DNA of 64,000 nt from Streptomyces clavifer (GCA_014651175.1 BMWJ01000016.1:81346-145345), one strand, 5' to 3'. Counted from the first letter of the stretch, positions 26,827 to 35,329 are shown. Made by a program: numbers and translations. The notes: generated by a model not told the origin, from the sequence alone.

Positions 26827-26834
26827 TCCCCGCC

Positions 26835-28028
26835 ATGCGAACGACCCTCCCCGAGGCGTTCCCGGCCCACACGCCGGCCGTCCCGCAGATCTTCACCATC
26901 GTGCTCTCCCACGGGCCTGTGACGCGTGCGGAGATCGCCCGGCGGGCGGGCGTCTCCCCGGCGGCGGTGACGAAGGCCGTCCGGCCGCTCATCGAAGCCG
27001 GCTACCTCGTGGAGGAGGCGGGTGAGGATCTCCCTCCGGCTCTCGGACGGCCGGCCAACGCCCTGCGGGTCGACGGGGGGCGCGCCCTGTTCATCGGCGT
27101 CAAGGTCACCGGTGACTCCGCCATCGCGGTCCTGACCGACCTGCGCTGCCGCATCCGCGTCACCCGCCGGGCGTCCCTCGACGACCGGTCGCCCGACGGC
27201 GTGCTGGCCACGACCGGTGAACTCGTCACGGAACTGCTCGTCGAGGCCGAGGGGTTCGGGGTCCAGGTCAGGGGCATCGGCTTCGCGGTATCGGGGGATG
27301 TGGTGCGCACCGACGGCACCGTGCGCTACTCGCCCTTCCTGGACTGGCGCGACGTACCGCTCGGGGAACGGGCCGCCGCGGCCACCGGGCTCCCGGTCAC
27401 CGTCGAGAACGATGTGCGGGCCCTCACCGTGGCCGAGCAGTGGTTCGGAGCCGGTGCGGGCCTCACCGACTTCGCACTGGTGACGGTCGGCGCGGGCATC
27501 GGCTGCGGTCTCGTCGTCGGGGGCCGGGTCGTCTCGGGAGCCCACGGCGTGGCCGGTGAGATCGGGCACCTCTCCATCGATCCGACGGGCCCGCCGTGCC
27601 ACTGCGGCAACCGCGGCTGCGTGGAGGCGATCGCCTCCGACCCGGCGATCGTGCGCGAGGTCCGGGCCCGCACCGGTATCCACGTGGCGGATGCGGCCGA
27701 GGCCCTGGCCCTGGCCCGCGGCGGCGACACGGCGGCACGCCAGGTGTACGCGCGAGCGGGCGAGGCGATCGGGCGGGCCATCGGGTCACTTGTCAATCTG
27801 CTGGGCCCGGAGCGCGTGATCATCTCCGGCGAAGGCCTCGCCGCCCACGACCTGTTCGCCGACCGGATCCAGGACGCCTTCACCGTCTCCGCCTTCGGCA
27901 CGGCGGCTCGGTGCGAGGTCAGCACGCACCCGCTGCCCTTCGAGGCATGGGCGCGGGGGGCCGCGGCCACCGCCATCCAGTCCTTCATCGGCTCGGACTC
28001 GCGCTCGGGCGGCAGCGGGTGGCGATGA
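26835..28028 (+). CDS. ROK family transcriptional repressor
   Basis: A 397-residue protein. Residues about 10-65 form an N-terminal winged helix (IFTIVLSHGPVTRAEIARRA, GVSPAAVTKAVRPLIEAGYL). The rest is the sugar-kinase-like ROK fold: GVKVTGDSAIAVLTDL, VTVENDVRALTVAEQWFG, VTVGAGIGCGLVVGG, and the zinc-binding GEIGHLSIDPTGPPCHCGNRGCVEA (H-x-GHC-type cysteines present). Such proteins repress sugar genes and sense sugars or sugar phosphates. The ATG at 26835 is chosen because the promoter spacing makes it leaderless; an ATG at 26814 lies inside the promoter. Divergent orientation to the GH36 gene points to alpha-galactoside control. Confidence 0.9.
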   Translation: MRTTLPEAFPAHTPAVPQIFTIVLSHGPVTRAEIARRAGVSPAAVTKAVRPLIEAGYLVEEAGEDLPPALGRPANALRVDGGRALFIGVKVTGDSAIAVLTDLRCRIRVTRRASLDDRSPDGVLATTGELVTELLVEAEGFGVQVRGIGFAVSGDVVRTDGTVRYSPFLDWRDVPLGERAAAATGLPVTVENDVRALTVAEQWFGAGAGLTDFALVTVGAGIGCGLVVGGRVVSGAHGVAGEIGHLSIDPTGPPCHCGNRGCVEAIASDPAIVREVRARTGIHVADAAEALALARGGDTAARQVYARAGEAIGRAIGSLVNLLGPERVIISGEGLAAHDLFADRIQDAFTVSAFGTAARCEVSTHPLPFEAWARGAAATAIQSFIGSDSRSGGSGWR

Positions 28029-28107
28029 GCGGCGGAGTCCCGGTACGCGGCTCCACCGCCCGCTCCCCGTCGCGCGAAGTTCGCAGCGGAGGCGAGCGAA
28101 TGCCACC

Positions 28108-28653
28108 ATGGGATTCATGCTACGCAAGGCGCTGATCGTCACTGACATGATCAACAGTTACGATCACCAGGATGCCGAGCTTCTCCTCGAATCGGCAGAG
28201 CGCGCGGTTCCCGTCATCACGGAGCTGCTGCGGGCGGCGCGGGCGAACGGCACCCCGGTGATCTACGCCAACGACAACTTCGGCGAATGGCGGTCCCACC
28301 ACGGGGAGATCGTGGAGAAGGCGCTCTCCGGCGCGCGGCCCGATCTGGTCGAACCCCTGCAGCCGGACGAGAAATCGCTTTTCGTGGTGAAAGCCAGACA
28401 CTCGATCTTCTATGAAACACCCCTCCCATATCTGCTTGACCAGCTGGGGGTCAACCATCTCGTCCTCTGTGGTCAGGTGACCGAGCAATGCATTCTCTAC
28501 TCGGCGCTCGATGCGCATATCCGTCACATAGGTCTTACGATTCCTGAGGAGGCAGTGGCCCATATCCATCCGGATCTCGCGCAGGCGGCCCTTCGGATGA
28601 TGGAGCGGAACATGGGTGCCCGGGTATGCGCTGCCGAGGCGGTCGTATTCTGA
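28108..28653 (+). CDS. Isochorismatase-family cysteine hydrolase
   Basis: A 181-residue hydrolase with the catalytic triad of the family: Asp13 (LIVTDMINSY), Lys95 (FVVKARHSIF) and Cys128 (CGQVTEQCILYSA). HIRHIGLTIPEEAVAHI follows the usual lid segment. Members hydrolyse nicotinamide, isochorismate, ureidoacrylate or related amides; nothing here decides the substrate. The ATG at 28108 is 15 bases from GGAGG; ATG at 28117 is an alternative. Codon use in the second half is unusually rich in A/T third positions (TAT, CAT, ATA, CTT) compared with its neighbours, hinting at later acquisition. It stands 79 bp behind the ROK gene and 61 bp before a HAD gene, possibly as part of a loose operon. Confidence 0.85.
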   Translation: MGFMLRKALIVTDMINSYDHQDAELLLESAERAVPVITELLRAARANGTPVIYANDNFGEWRSHHGEIVEKALSGARPDLVEPLQPDEKSLFVVKARHSIFYETPLPYLLDQLGVNHLVLCGQVTEQCILYSALDAHIRHIGLTIPEEAVAHIHPDLAQAALRMMERNMGARVCAAEAVVF

Positions 28654-28714
28654 TCCCCGGGGCGCAGCGCCGCACCGCTTCCGTGCACAGCCGCCGATGG
28701 AGGAGGGAGCGGGT

Positions 28715-29389
28715 ATGACACGTGCCGCTCTGTTCGATGTGGACGGGACCCTCGTGGACACCAACTACCTCCACGTGGTGTCGTGGTGGGAGGCGTTTCG
28801 GCAGGCGGGCCACACGGTGCCGACGACCGCGGTGCACCAGGCCATCGGGCTCGGCTCCGGCGACCTCGTCGAGCACCTCCTCGGCCCGGACCGGGACCGC
28901 GAGCAGGACGCGCGGATCAGCGCCGTGCACTCGGCTCTGTACGCCACGTACTTCGAACGGCTGGCACCGCTGGAAGGGGCCGCGGACCTCCTGCGCACCC
29001 TGTCCGCACGGGGCTGGACGGTGGTTCTGGCCACATCCGCCACCGGTTTTGAGCTCACCTCCCTGAGGGCGGCCCTCGGGGCCGACGACGCCATCGCCGA
29101 CACGGCGAGCGCCGACGACGTCGACGAGGGGAAACCCGCTCCGGAGCCGATCCGGCACGCGATGGAGCTCGCCGGTGCGAGCAGCGGCGAGACGGTGTAC
29201 GTCGGCGATTCCGTATGGGACATGAAGGCGGCGACCAGCGCCTCGGTGGCCGCTGTCGGGCTCCTGTCGGGCGGAATCCCCCGGGCCGACCTCGAACGTG
29301 CCGGGGCGGTGGAGGTCTACAGCGGTCCCGCAGATCTCCTCTCCCGCCTAGACACCGGCGTCATCGCCCGCATCGGCGCGGCTGCCTGA
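28715..29389 (+). CDS. HAD superfamily phosphatase (beta-phosphoglucomutase/Gph-like)
   Basis: A 224-residue HAD hydrolase. Motif I is ALFDVDGTLVDT (Asp nucleophile and the second Asp), motif II is VLATSAT, the conserved Lys is in DVDEGKPAPEPI, and motif IV is VYVGDSVWDM. A helical cap lies at about 15-85, as in phosphoglycolate phosphatase and beta-phosphoglucomutase relatives. The ATG at 28715 is preceded by GGAGGGAG; an in-frame upstream ATG would add a non-family extension. It probably dephosphorylates a small sugar phosphate or a damaged metabolite; the family is too broad to say more. Confidence 0.9.
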   Translation: MTRAALFDVDGTLVDTNYLHVVSWWEAFRQAGHTVPTTAVHQAIGLGSGDLVEHLLGPDRDREQDARISAVHSALYATYFERLAPLEGAADLLRTLSARGWTVVLATSATGFELTSLRAALGADDAIADTASADDVDEGKPAPEPIRHAMELAGASSGETVYVGDSVWDMKAATSASVAAVGLLSGGIPRADLERAGAVEVYSGPADLLSRLDTGVIARIGAAA

Positions 29390-29501
29390 CGCGGGCGTGG
29401 CGGCAGCGGGACGGGACGCGCTCCGCGCGCCGGACGTCCGATCGCTGGGCCATTGATCTGAACGTGCGTTTCGGCAGCGCACAATCGGAAACTCGTCACC
29501 T

Positions 29502-30467
29502 ATGGTGCAATTCGGATACACGATGATGACCGAACAGGCCGGGCCCAGGGCGCTCGTCGACGACGTGGTCGCCGCGGAGCGTGCCGGTTTCGACTTCTCC
29601 GTCACCTCGGACCACTACTTTCCCTGGCTGGAGTCACAAGGACACGCCCCGTACGCATGGAGCGTGCTCGGCGCGGCCGCGCAGGCCACGTCCAGCATCG
29701 GGCTGATGACGTATGTGACCTGCCCGACCGTTCGCTACCATCCCGCGCTCGTCGCGCAGAAGGCGGCGACGCTGCAACTGCTCTCCGCGGGGAGGTTCCG
29801 GCTCGGGCTGGGTTCGGGCGAGAACCTCAACGAGCACGTCGTCGGTGCGGGGTGGCCGGCCGCGAACGTGCGGCTGGAGATGCTCGAAGAGGCAGTGGAG
29901 ATCATCGGTGCCCTCTTCGACGGTGGATACGTCAGTCGGCACGGCACCCACTTCGACGTCGACAACGCCAAACTGTGGGACCTGCCCGAGGTGCGCGTAC
30001 CCCTCGGCATCGCGGTGTCGGGCGAGCGGTCGTGCGCGATCGCGGGCCGCCTGGCCGACCTCGTCATCGCCACTGAACCCAAACCGGAACTGCTGGCGGA
30101 CTTCGACCGGCACGGCGGTGCGCGAAAGCCACGGGTCGGTCAGCTCCCGGTCTGCTACGACCTCGACCGGGACACGGCGGTCGAGCGGGCGCACGATCAG
30201 TTCCGCTGGTCGGTCGGCGGCTGGAAGGTGAATTCCGAACTGCCCGGCCCGGCCGCCTTCGACCAGGCCACCCAGTACGTCCGGCCCGAGGACGTGGCGC
30301 AGTCCGTCCCGTGCGGCGACGACCTCGAGGAGTTCGTCGAAGCGGTGCGCGCCTATACCGAGGCGGGGTTCACCGAGGTCGCGCTCGTCCAGGTCGGCGG
30401 TGCGCATCAGCAGCCCTTCATCCGCTGGGCGCACGAAGAGCTCCTGCCCGCGCTGCGCACACTCTGA
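29502..30467 (+). CDS. F420-dependent LLM-class oxidoreductase
   Basis: A 321-residue TIM-barrel enzyme of the luciferase-like group, closest in pattern to the F420-dependent subfamily common in actinobacteria: FGYTMMTEQAGPRALVDDVVAAERAGFDF, SVTSDHYFPWLESQGHAPYAWSVLGA, GLMTYVTCPTVRYHPALVAQKAATLQLLS, and the coenzyme-binding GRFRLGLGSGENLNEHVVG. The C-terminal GGAHQQPFIRWAHEELLPAL is also typical. It would carry out hydride transfer with reduced or oxidised F420 on an unknown substrate. The gene is monocistronic, ending at a strong hairpin. Confidence 0.9.
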   Translation: MVQFGYTMMTEQAGPRALVDDVVAAERAGFDFSVTSDHYFPWLESQGHAPYAWSVLGAAAQATSSIGLMTYVTCPTVRYHPALVAQKAATLQLLSAGRFRLGLGSGENLNEHVVGAGWPAANVRLEMLEEAVEIIGALFDGGYVSRHGTHFDVDNAKLWDLPEVRVPLGIAVSGERSCAIAGRLADLVIATEPKPELLADFDRHGGARKPRVGQLPVCYDLDRDTAVERAHDQFRWSVGGWKVNSELPGPAAFDQATQYVRPEDVAQSVPCGDDLEEFVEAVRAYTEAGFTEVALVQVGGAHQQPFIRWAHEELLPALRTL

Positions 30468-30544
30468 GGCGTCCTCCTGGCAACCGATCCAGGGCCCGCG
30501 CGGAATGGTCTCCAGGACTCCGGGGCCGCCGGCCGGGACGGGAA

Positions 30545-30588
30545 CGGGCCCGCCCGCAGGGACGGCGAACGTCCTGCGGGCGGGCCCG
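30545..30588. terminator. Bidirectional terminator hairpin
   Basis: A perfect 16-bp stem (30545-30560 with 30573-30588) and 12-base loop lie between the convergent oxidoreductase (stop 30467) and the Rho-N-like gene (stop 30609). Confidence 0.8.
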
Positions 30589-30608
30589 CGCGCCTCGCTG
30601 CCGGCGGC

Positions 30609-30935
30609 TCAGCGGCTGACGGCCTTGAGGAGCTGTTCCTTGTTCATCGTCGAGCGGCCCTCGATGTTCTTCCTCTTCGCCTCTTCGTACAGCTGGTCCC
30701 TGGTACGGCCCTGCGCGCCCTTGTGCGAGCGCTCACCACCGCGCTGCGAGGCCGACTTCGGGTCGCGCGTCGACGTCCGGCTCGCGGTCGCGGACTCACC
30801 CGAGCGCGCGCGCTCCTTGTTGACGGTGCGGGCGGCGATCTCCTTCGCACGCTTCTCGGACGTGCCGCGCTTCTCGGCACTCTCCTTGACGTGCTCGTAC
30901 TGGCGCTCACGCTTGGGGCTGGATCCTGCCGGCAT
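30609..30935 (-). CDS. Small basic protein with Rho N-terminal-like C-terminus
   Basis: A 108-residue, highly charged protein often annotated as plasmid stabilization protein in Streptomyces. The N-terminal half carries SPKRERQYEHVKESAEKRG and SEKRAKEIAARTVNKERARSGE, an arginine- and lysine-rich helix repeat. The C-terminal 40 residues, RTRDQLYEEAKRKNIEGRST then MNKEQLLKAVS, resemble the Rho termination factor N-terminal fold (SAP-like). DNA or RNA binding is likely; no specific role is known. The ATG at 30935 has GAGGAGGA ahead, while a longer frame upstream lacks family sequence. Confidence 0.8.
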   Translation of the reverse strand: MPAGSSPKRERQYEHVKESAEKRGTSEKRAKEIAARTVNKERARSGESATASRTSTRDPKSASQRGGERSHKGAQGRTRDQLYEEAKRKNIEGRSTMNKEQLLKAVSR

Positions 30936-31024
30936 GGCGTCATCCTCCTCGTTCTCGTCGGGGGCTCGGCCCGGAGGTGCACGGGGTGGGCGGCACGGGG
31001 ACGAAATGCCGTCCTCCCTTCCGG

Positions 31025-31240
31025 TTACCGCTGGTGCACGTCGGAAACATGGCACCCCCGGCAGGGCTCCGCCCGTCGGGCCGTGCGCTCGGGTGACCTC
31101 CGGACGCAGGTGGCCTGCACCTCCCTGCACGCAGTGCACCGAAGGAGGCCCTCCGGGACCTCGCGGGTCGTCGGCGGCCGGTGGAAATCCGTCGGCATGC
31201 GAAGCCGCGCCGTGGCAGCCTCTGGGATCGTGAACAGCAT
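31025..31240 (-). CDS. Possible small Cys-rich protein
   Basis: A 71-residue open frame (or 57 residues from an internal ATG at 31198) with G/C-rich third codon positions and two Cys pairs, RCTACREVQATC and EPCRGCH, spaced like a small zinc ribbon. No clear ribosome site and no recognised family. It could be a real small gene or a chance frame in the otherwise empty 30936-31453 interval, in which nothing else was recognised. Confidence 0.3.
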   Translation of the reverse strand: MLFTIPEAATARLRMPTDFHRPPTTREVPEGLLRCTACREVQATCVRRSPERTARRAEPCRGCHVSDVHQR

Positions 31241-31453
31241 GTGGAACGACCTGGGGACAACGGGCTACGACGAGTCACTCGCACACCTGCGCGCGCTCGG
31301 GGGTCCTCCGCCCCGCGGTCGCTCCGACGGGCAGGCCCACCGGACCGGGCCTGCCCGAGCGGTGGGCGGACCCGGACACGACGCCCTTCACCACGTCCGG
31401 CAGCTCACGTGTTTCCGTGGGGCAGGAGCCCTCCCACGCGCCGGTCGCCGATC

Positions 31454-31927
31454 ATGACCGGTGACTGGCGGCAGGACCGGATCGGCAGCGCACGCAGGGG
31501 CGGCAATCCGACGGTTCTCCGGAGGATGGAGGCAGGGTTCGCGGTGATCGGGGATGTGCAGTTCCTGCCCGGATACTCGGTGCTGCTCGTGGACGATCCC
31601 GCTGTGCGGAGGCTGTCGGAGCTTCCTCGCGGCAAGCGGCTGGCGTTCCTGTCCGACATGGAGATGCTGGCGGAGGCCGTCGAACGCACCTGCGCACAGT
31701 CCGACCCCGCCTTTCGTCGGGTCAACCTCGAGATTCTGGGGAACACCGACCCGTTCCTGCACGCGCACGTCTGGCCGCGGTTCGCATGGGAGCCGCCCGA
31801 CCTCGTGCGCAAGCCCGTGTGGCTGTATCCGCACGAGAGGTGGAGCGACGAGCGCCACCGGCTCGGCCCGCGGCACGACGCACTGCGCAGGGCGATCGGC
31901 GAGGAGCTCGACCGGCTCAGATCCTGA
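31454..31927 (+). CDS. HIT-superfamily-like protein
   Basis: A 157-residue protein related to actinobacterial diadenosine-tetraphosphate-hydrolase-like HIT proteins. The N-terminus DWRQDRIGSARRGGNPTVLRR is followed by the HIT-type strand pattern GFAVIGDVQFLPGYSVLLVDD and VNLEILGNTDPFLHAHVWPRF. The His-x-His pair at 103 and 105 is kept, but the third histidine of the canonical triad is replaced by tryptophan. Nucleotidyl hydrolase or transferase activity is therefore uncertain. The ATG at 31454 matches the family start. Flanked by non-coding stretches. Confidence 0.82.
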   Translation: MTGDWRQDRIGSARRGGNPTVLRRMEAGFAVIGDVQFLPGYSVLLVDDPAVRRLSELPRGKRLAFLSDMEMLAEAVERTCAQSDPAFRRVNLEILGNTDPFLHAHVWPRFAWEPPDLVRKPVWLYPHERWSDERHRLGPRHDALRRAIGEELDRLRS

Positions 31928-32067
31928 CGCCAGGAGCCGGTGCCCGGCCCTGTTCACCGCAGTGTGCGACCAGGCGTTCGGCTCCGGCCGTTCGGGGGAC
32001 GCACAGGCCGTTCAGGTGCTGATCCCGCCCCGCGAGGGCACCCCTCGTGAGACGAAGGAGAGACACC

Positions 32068-32400
32068 ATGCCCCTCTATCTGTCGAGGTTCAGCTACACG
32101 CCCCGGACCTGGGCACGGCTGATCGACCACCCCGAGGACCGGGCGGAGGCCGCCCGGACGTACATCGAGTCCGTCGGTGGCAAGCTCCACGGCTTCTGGT
32201 ACGCCTTCGGTACGCACGACGGCTACAACCTGTGGGAAGCCCCGGACAACGTGTCCATGGCCGCGGTGGCACTGTCGATCGGCGGAGGCGGCGCGCTCAG
32301 CTCGTTCGAGACGACCGTTCTCCTGACCGTCGACGAGACGATCGAAGCCCTGCGGAAGGCCGAGGGAATCCAGTACCGGGCTCCCGGCGGGCAGCGGTGA
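32068..32400 (+). CDS. GYD domain protein
   Basis: A 110-residue protein of the GYD family (DUF of the dimeric alpha-beta-barrel type): LYLSRFSYTPRTWARLI, then the family-naming region YAFGTHDGYNLWEAPDNVSM (here DGYN), and LSIGGGGALSSFETTVLLT. The ATG at 32068 has AAGGAGAG. Members are widespread, cytoplasmic and of unknown function; the fold suggests a small-molecule or stress role. It has no operon partner. Confidence 0.87.
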   Translation: MPLYLSRFSYTPRTWARLIDHPEDRAEAARTYIESVGGKLHGFWYAFGTHDGYNLWEAPDNVSMAAVALSIGGGGALSSFETTVLLTVDETIEALRKAEGIQYRAPGGQR

Positions 32401-32531
32401 GCGACGGTCGGAGACTCCGGACCGGCCCACTCGCCGGGCGGCAGTCAGCGGAGCGGGTCGTCCGACGGGGTCCGCCTACTCGACGCCGGGTGTTGCGCTG
32501 CGCGCTGCAGTGACGGCTTCGCTGCCGGCGC

Positions 32532-32888
32532 TCAGCTGTAGTACGCGATCTTCTCGTCGAGGACCTTCATGGCCCGGCCCAGTGCCGCCACCCGTTGCTC
32601 CAGTGCGGCACGGCGATCCTGGAGGAAGGCGACCCGGTCCTGCGGAGGGTGCTCGGCGCGCAGGATGGCGACGAACCCCCGCAGGTCCGCGATACCGAGT
32701 CCCGCCTCGCGGAAGCACGTGACCAGGCCGATCCAGAAGACGTCCTCCTCGGTGTACTCCCTGCGCCCTCCGCCGGTGCGTCGAATCGGTCCGATGAGCC
32801 CCTCGCGCTCGTAGTAGCGCAGCGTGTCGATGGAGACGCCGGTGCGGTCGGCAGTCGTTGCCGGGGTGAGAGTGGTCGTCGGACTCAT
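32532..32888 (-). CDS. MerR family transcriptional regulator
   Basis: A 118-residue MerR-type activator. The HTH begins ATTADRTGVSIDTLRYYEREGLI, with the wing RRTGGGRREYTEEDVFWIGL, then a coiled dimer helix ending in QRVAALGRAMKVLDEKIAYY. There is no cysteine-based metal site, so it resembles the group that controls aldo/keto reductase or detoxification genes. It starts 23 bp after the aldo/keto reductase stop on the same strand, with AGGAGT ahead of the ATG. One transcript with that gene, and control of it, is likely. Confidence 0.9.
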   Translation of the reverse strand: MSPTTTLTPATTADRTGVSIDTLRYYEREGLIGPIRRTGGGRREYTEEDVFWIGLVTCFREAGLGIADLRGFVAILRAEHPPQDRVAFLQDRRAALEQRVAALGRAMKVLDEKIAYYS

Positions 32889-32911
32889 CGGACTCCTTCT
32901 GGTGAGCGCCG

Positions 32912-33850
32912 CTACCGCGCTTCGGCGAAGCGCGCCACGTGCTCGTCGCTCAGCCGTACACGGCGTGCGGCAAGTGCCTCCTCGATCTGCTCCACCCGGC
33001 TCGCACCGACGATGGGCTCGATCCCCTGACGCATGAGCCACGCGAGGACGACCTGATTCCTCGTGGCCGAGAGCTCGCCGGCGACGTCGTCCAGGACCGC
33101 GAGCACCCGGGTGGTCCCGGGGTGATCATAGGTTCGCGGAAGCGGCTTGTCCGCGCGTACGTAGGAACCCCACAGCAGCGAGCTGTACGACCACACGGCG
33201 AGCCCCTCCGACCGTGCGAGGTCCAAGTCCTCGGCTGTCAGCAGGCGGTGGCCGCCCTCCGCGACGGGGGAGAGGGGGCGCGGCTGCACGAGCGAGTGGC
33301 GCAGTTGCAGGGCCGACCACGGTTCCACGCCCTGCTCCCGCGCGAGCGACCGCGCGCGCTCGACGCGCCAGGCGGCATGGTTGGCGGCGCCGACCCGCAG
33401 AGCCACTCCCTTCGCGACCAGGTCCCCGAAGGCGCCGACCGTCTCCTCAAGCGGTACGGTCCGGTCCTCGGCGTGGGCCCAGAGCAGGTCGACGTGATCG
33501 ACCCCGAGACGCTCCAGGCTCTCCTCGACGCCGGTGTGGACGGCGCGGGCCGAGAGTCCTTCGGCGCTCTCCGGCCAGGAGTGCGGAACCAGCGGATTCT
33601 GCCGGACCTTCGTCGCGATCCGCACCGAGTCGCGCGCACCGGGGCGGGCCCTGAGCCACGCGCCGATGACGCGCTCGCTGGCGCCGCCCGCGCCGCTGGG
33701 ATCGGTCCAGAAGGAGTAGCAGTTCGCGGTGTCGAGCCAGGTCCCGCCGCCGGCGACGAAGGAGTCGAGGATCGCGAAGGCCCGGTCGGAGTCGACGCGG
33801 GTGCCGAAGTCCATCGTCCCGAGGACGATCTGGGGGTCGTTGGTGTTCAT
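32912..33850 (-). CDS. Aldo/keto reductase
   Basis: A 312-residue (alpha/beta)8 NADPH-dependent reductase. The catalytic tetrad is visible: Asp in TWLDTANCY, Tyr in the same segment, Lys in RIATKVRQ and His in LLWAHAEDR. VGAANHAAWRVERA and NQVVLAWLMRQG with GASRVEQIEEAL form the cofactor site near the C-terminus. The ATG at 33850 fits the family start (IVLGTMDFGTRVD). It reduces an unknown aldehyde or ketone and is cotranscribed with a MerR regulator. Confidence 0.92.
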   Translation of the reverse strand: MNTNDPQIVLGTMDFGTRVDSDRAFAILDSFVAGGGTWLDTANCYSFWTDPSGAGGASERVIGAWLRARPGARDSVRIATKVRQNPLVPHSWPESAEGLSARAVHTGVEESLERLGVDHVDLLWAHAEDRTVPLEETVGAFGDLVAKGVALRVGAANHAAWRVERARSLAREQGVEPWSALQLRHSLVQPRPLSPVAEGGHRLLTAEDLDLARSEGLAVWSYSSLLWGSYVRADKPLPRTYDHPGTTRVLAVLDDVAGELSATRNQVVLAWLMRQGIEPIVGASRVEQIEEALAARRVRLSDEHVARFAEAR

Positions 33851-34008
33851 GTCCCCATGCTCGGACCTGGAGCGCGCACCAGGTCAAGAGCAGGTCTGGG
33901 GACGTTCCGGCACTCGGCCTCCGCACCCGCGTGACGGCGCCGTCGTGACACCTCCGTGCCCCCCGGCGCCCCTGTGCGGGCAGCGGCGCGCGGTCGTACG
34001 CTGCCCGT

Positions 34009-34557
34009 GTGCACAGTGTGGAACTGCTGCCCGACCGGGCGACCGACCGTGCCGTCCGGGACGTGTGGCGCCGGCTGGCGGACGAGGGCCTGCCCAGCCA
34101 GGCCGCGCACCGGCATCCGACCAACCGGCCGCACCTCACCCTCGCCACGTCGGATGCCCTCCCCGCCGAGGTCCGTGCCCGGCTCGGAGAGGTGTTCGCC
34201 GGTCTGCCCGTCCCGCTGCACCTCGACGGGCTCCTGCGCTTTCCCGGCCGGACGCGGGTACTGGCCTGGGCGGTCCGGCCCGACGACGTTCTGCTGAACC
34301 TGCACGAGACGGTGTGGCGGATCGTGCGCGAGGCGCCGGAGAGCGGCCGTCCCAACCCGCTCCTCGACCCGGCGCGCTGGGTCCCGCACATCACCCTCGG
34401 CCGTGGACGCGACGCGGTGTGGACCACTTCGGACGACAGGCTGCTTCCCGCCACGGTGGACGCGTCGACAGCTGCGACGGGCCGGTGGACCGAAGCCCGG
34501 TACTACGACTCGGTCGCCCGCACCACGGGCCGTCTGGGCCCGCGCCCAAGGCCCTGA
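34009..34557 (+). CDS. 2'-5' RNA ligase family protein (2H phosphoesterase fold)
   Basis: A 182-residue protein with the two H-x-T/S motifs of the 2H superfamily: PHLTLAT near residue 44 and PHITLGR near 127. The N-terminal VELLPDRATDRAVRDVWRRL and the bilobal layout match the ligT-like family. It probably hydrolyses or ligates 2',3'-cyclic phosphates of RNA or nucleotides. It starts with GTG at 34009. Neighbours give no further hint; the next gene is convergent. Confidence 0.82.
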   Translation: MHSVELLPDRATDRAVRDVWRRLADEGLPSQAAHRHPTNRPHLTLATSDALPAEVRARLGEVFAGLPVPLHLDGLLRFPGRTRVLAWAVRPDDVLLNLHETVWRIVREAPESGRPNPLLDPARWVPHITLGRGRDAVWTTSDDRLLPATVDASTAATGRWTEARYYDSVARTTGRLGPRPRP

Positions 34558-34711
34558 TGAGCGGGCTTACAGGGCCGGCCCGCCTCGCGGGCAAGCCGCG
34601 CCGCTCGCGCTCCGGGGTGACCGCCGGCTGTCGACGACCTGGCTCAGCCCGTCACCGGCGGCAGCGGGGGGCGGATCCCGGCGGCATCGCGCGATGCCGC
34701 CCGGCCCATGG

Positions 34712-35329
34712 CTACCGGTGGGCGCCCCGTCGGCGTTCGCTGCGCCGTAGTGCGCGACGCCGGGCACCCGGCAGGGCGTCGGCCAACTCGCCCACCAGGG
34801 CGACGTCATGGCACACGCTGTCCCGGCCGCCGCGGCACCACCACACCGGTGGGCCGGCCGCGTCAGTTGCACCCTCGTACCAGCCGTCAGTGGTCCCCGC
34901 GGGGCGAGGGTGCATCCCGATCCTGTGTTCCGGGCAGGCCGGCCACACCTGTCGGAGCAACTCCATGACGGTCGACTGCGCCGCGTCGGCGACCACCGTC
35001 AGGACCGTCGTCGCATCGTCCGGCTCCGGCGGGTCGCCCTCCTCCGGATCGCACGCATTCACCTGGTTGCCGTGCCAACGGCCGTCCGGCATCGCCACGT
35101 AGACCTGATCCGAGTCCGCCCCACCCGGCTGCACAGGCTGCCCGGACGCGGACGGCACGACGAACAGCACCAGCGCCTCTCGACCCGGCATGGCCGCCAG
35201 CAGGTCTCGGTTGACCGCGGCGAGCGCAGCCTCCAGCACGGGCCACCGGCCGGGCTCCGCACGCCGGGGCTCCGGGAGATGCCGCCCGTCATGACCGGGG
35301 CCGATGCTGGAGTACGAGAAGAAGTTCAC
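34712..35329 (-). CDS. Hypothetical protein
   Basis: A 205-residue protein of no family I recognise. The GTG at 35329 opens NFFSYSSIGPGHDGRHLPEP; later features are LVLFVVPSASG, VYVAMPDGRWHGNQVNACDP, an acidic EEGDPPEPDD stretch, VVADAAQSTVMELLRQVWPACPEHRIGMHP, and GPPVWWCRGGRDSVCHDVALVGEL, with several Cys and His that could bind metal. No signal peptide or membrane segment. G/C-rich third codon positions throughout support a real gene. No clear ribosome site. It lies immediately downstream of the SigJ relic on the same strand. Confidence 0.6.
   Translation of the reverse strand: MNFFSYSSIGPGHDGRHLPEPRRAEPGRWPVLEAALAAVNRDLLAAMPGREALVLFVVPSASGQPVQPGGADSDQVYVAMPDGRWHGNQVNACDPEEGDPPEPDDATTVLTVVADAAQSTVMELLRQVWPACPEHRIGMHPRPAGTTDGWYEGATDAAGPPVWWCRGGRDSVCHDVALVGELADALPGARRRALRRSERRRGAHR

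Noticed and set aside
30609-30935. Plasmid maintenance locus suggested by the common name plasmid stabilization protein
   Set aside because: The name is inherited annotation. There is no partner toxin, partition gene or origin nearby, and the sequence is a basic protein with a Rho-N-like end.
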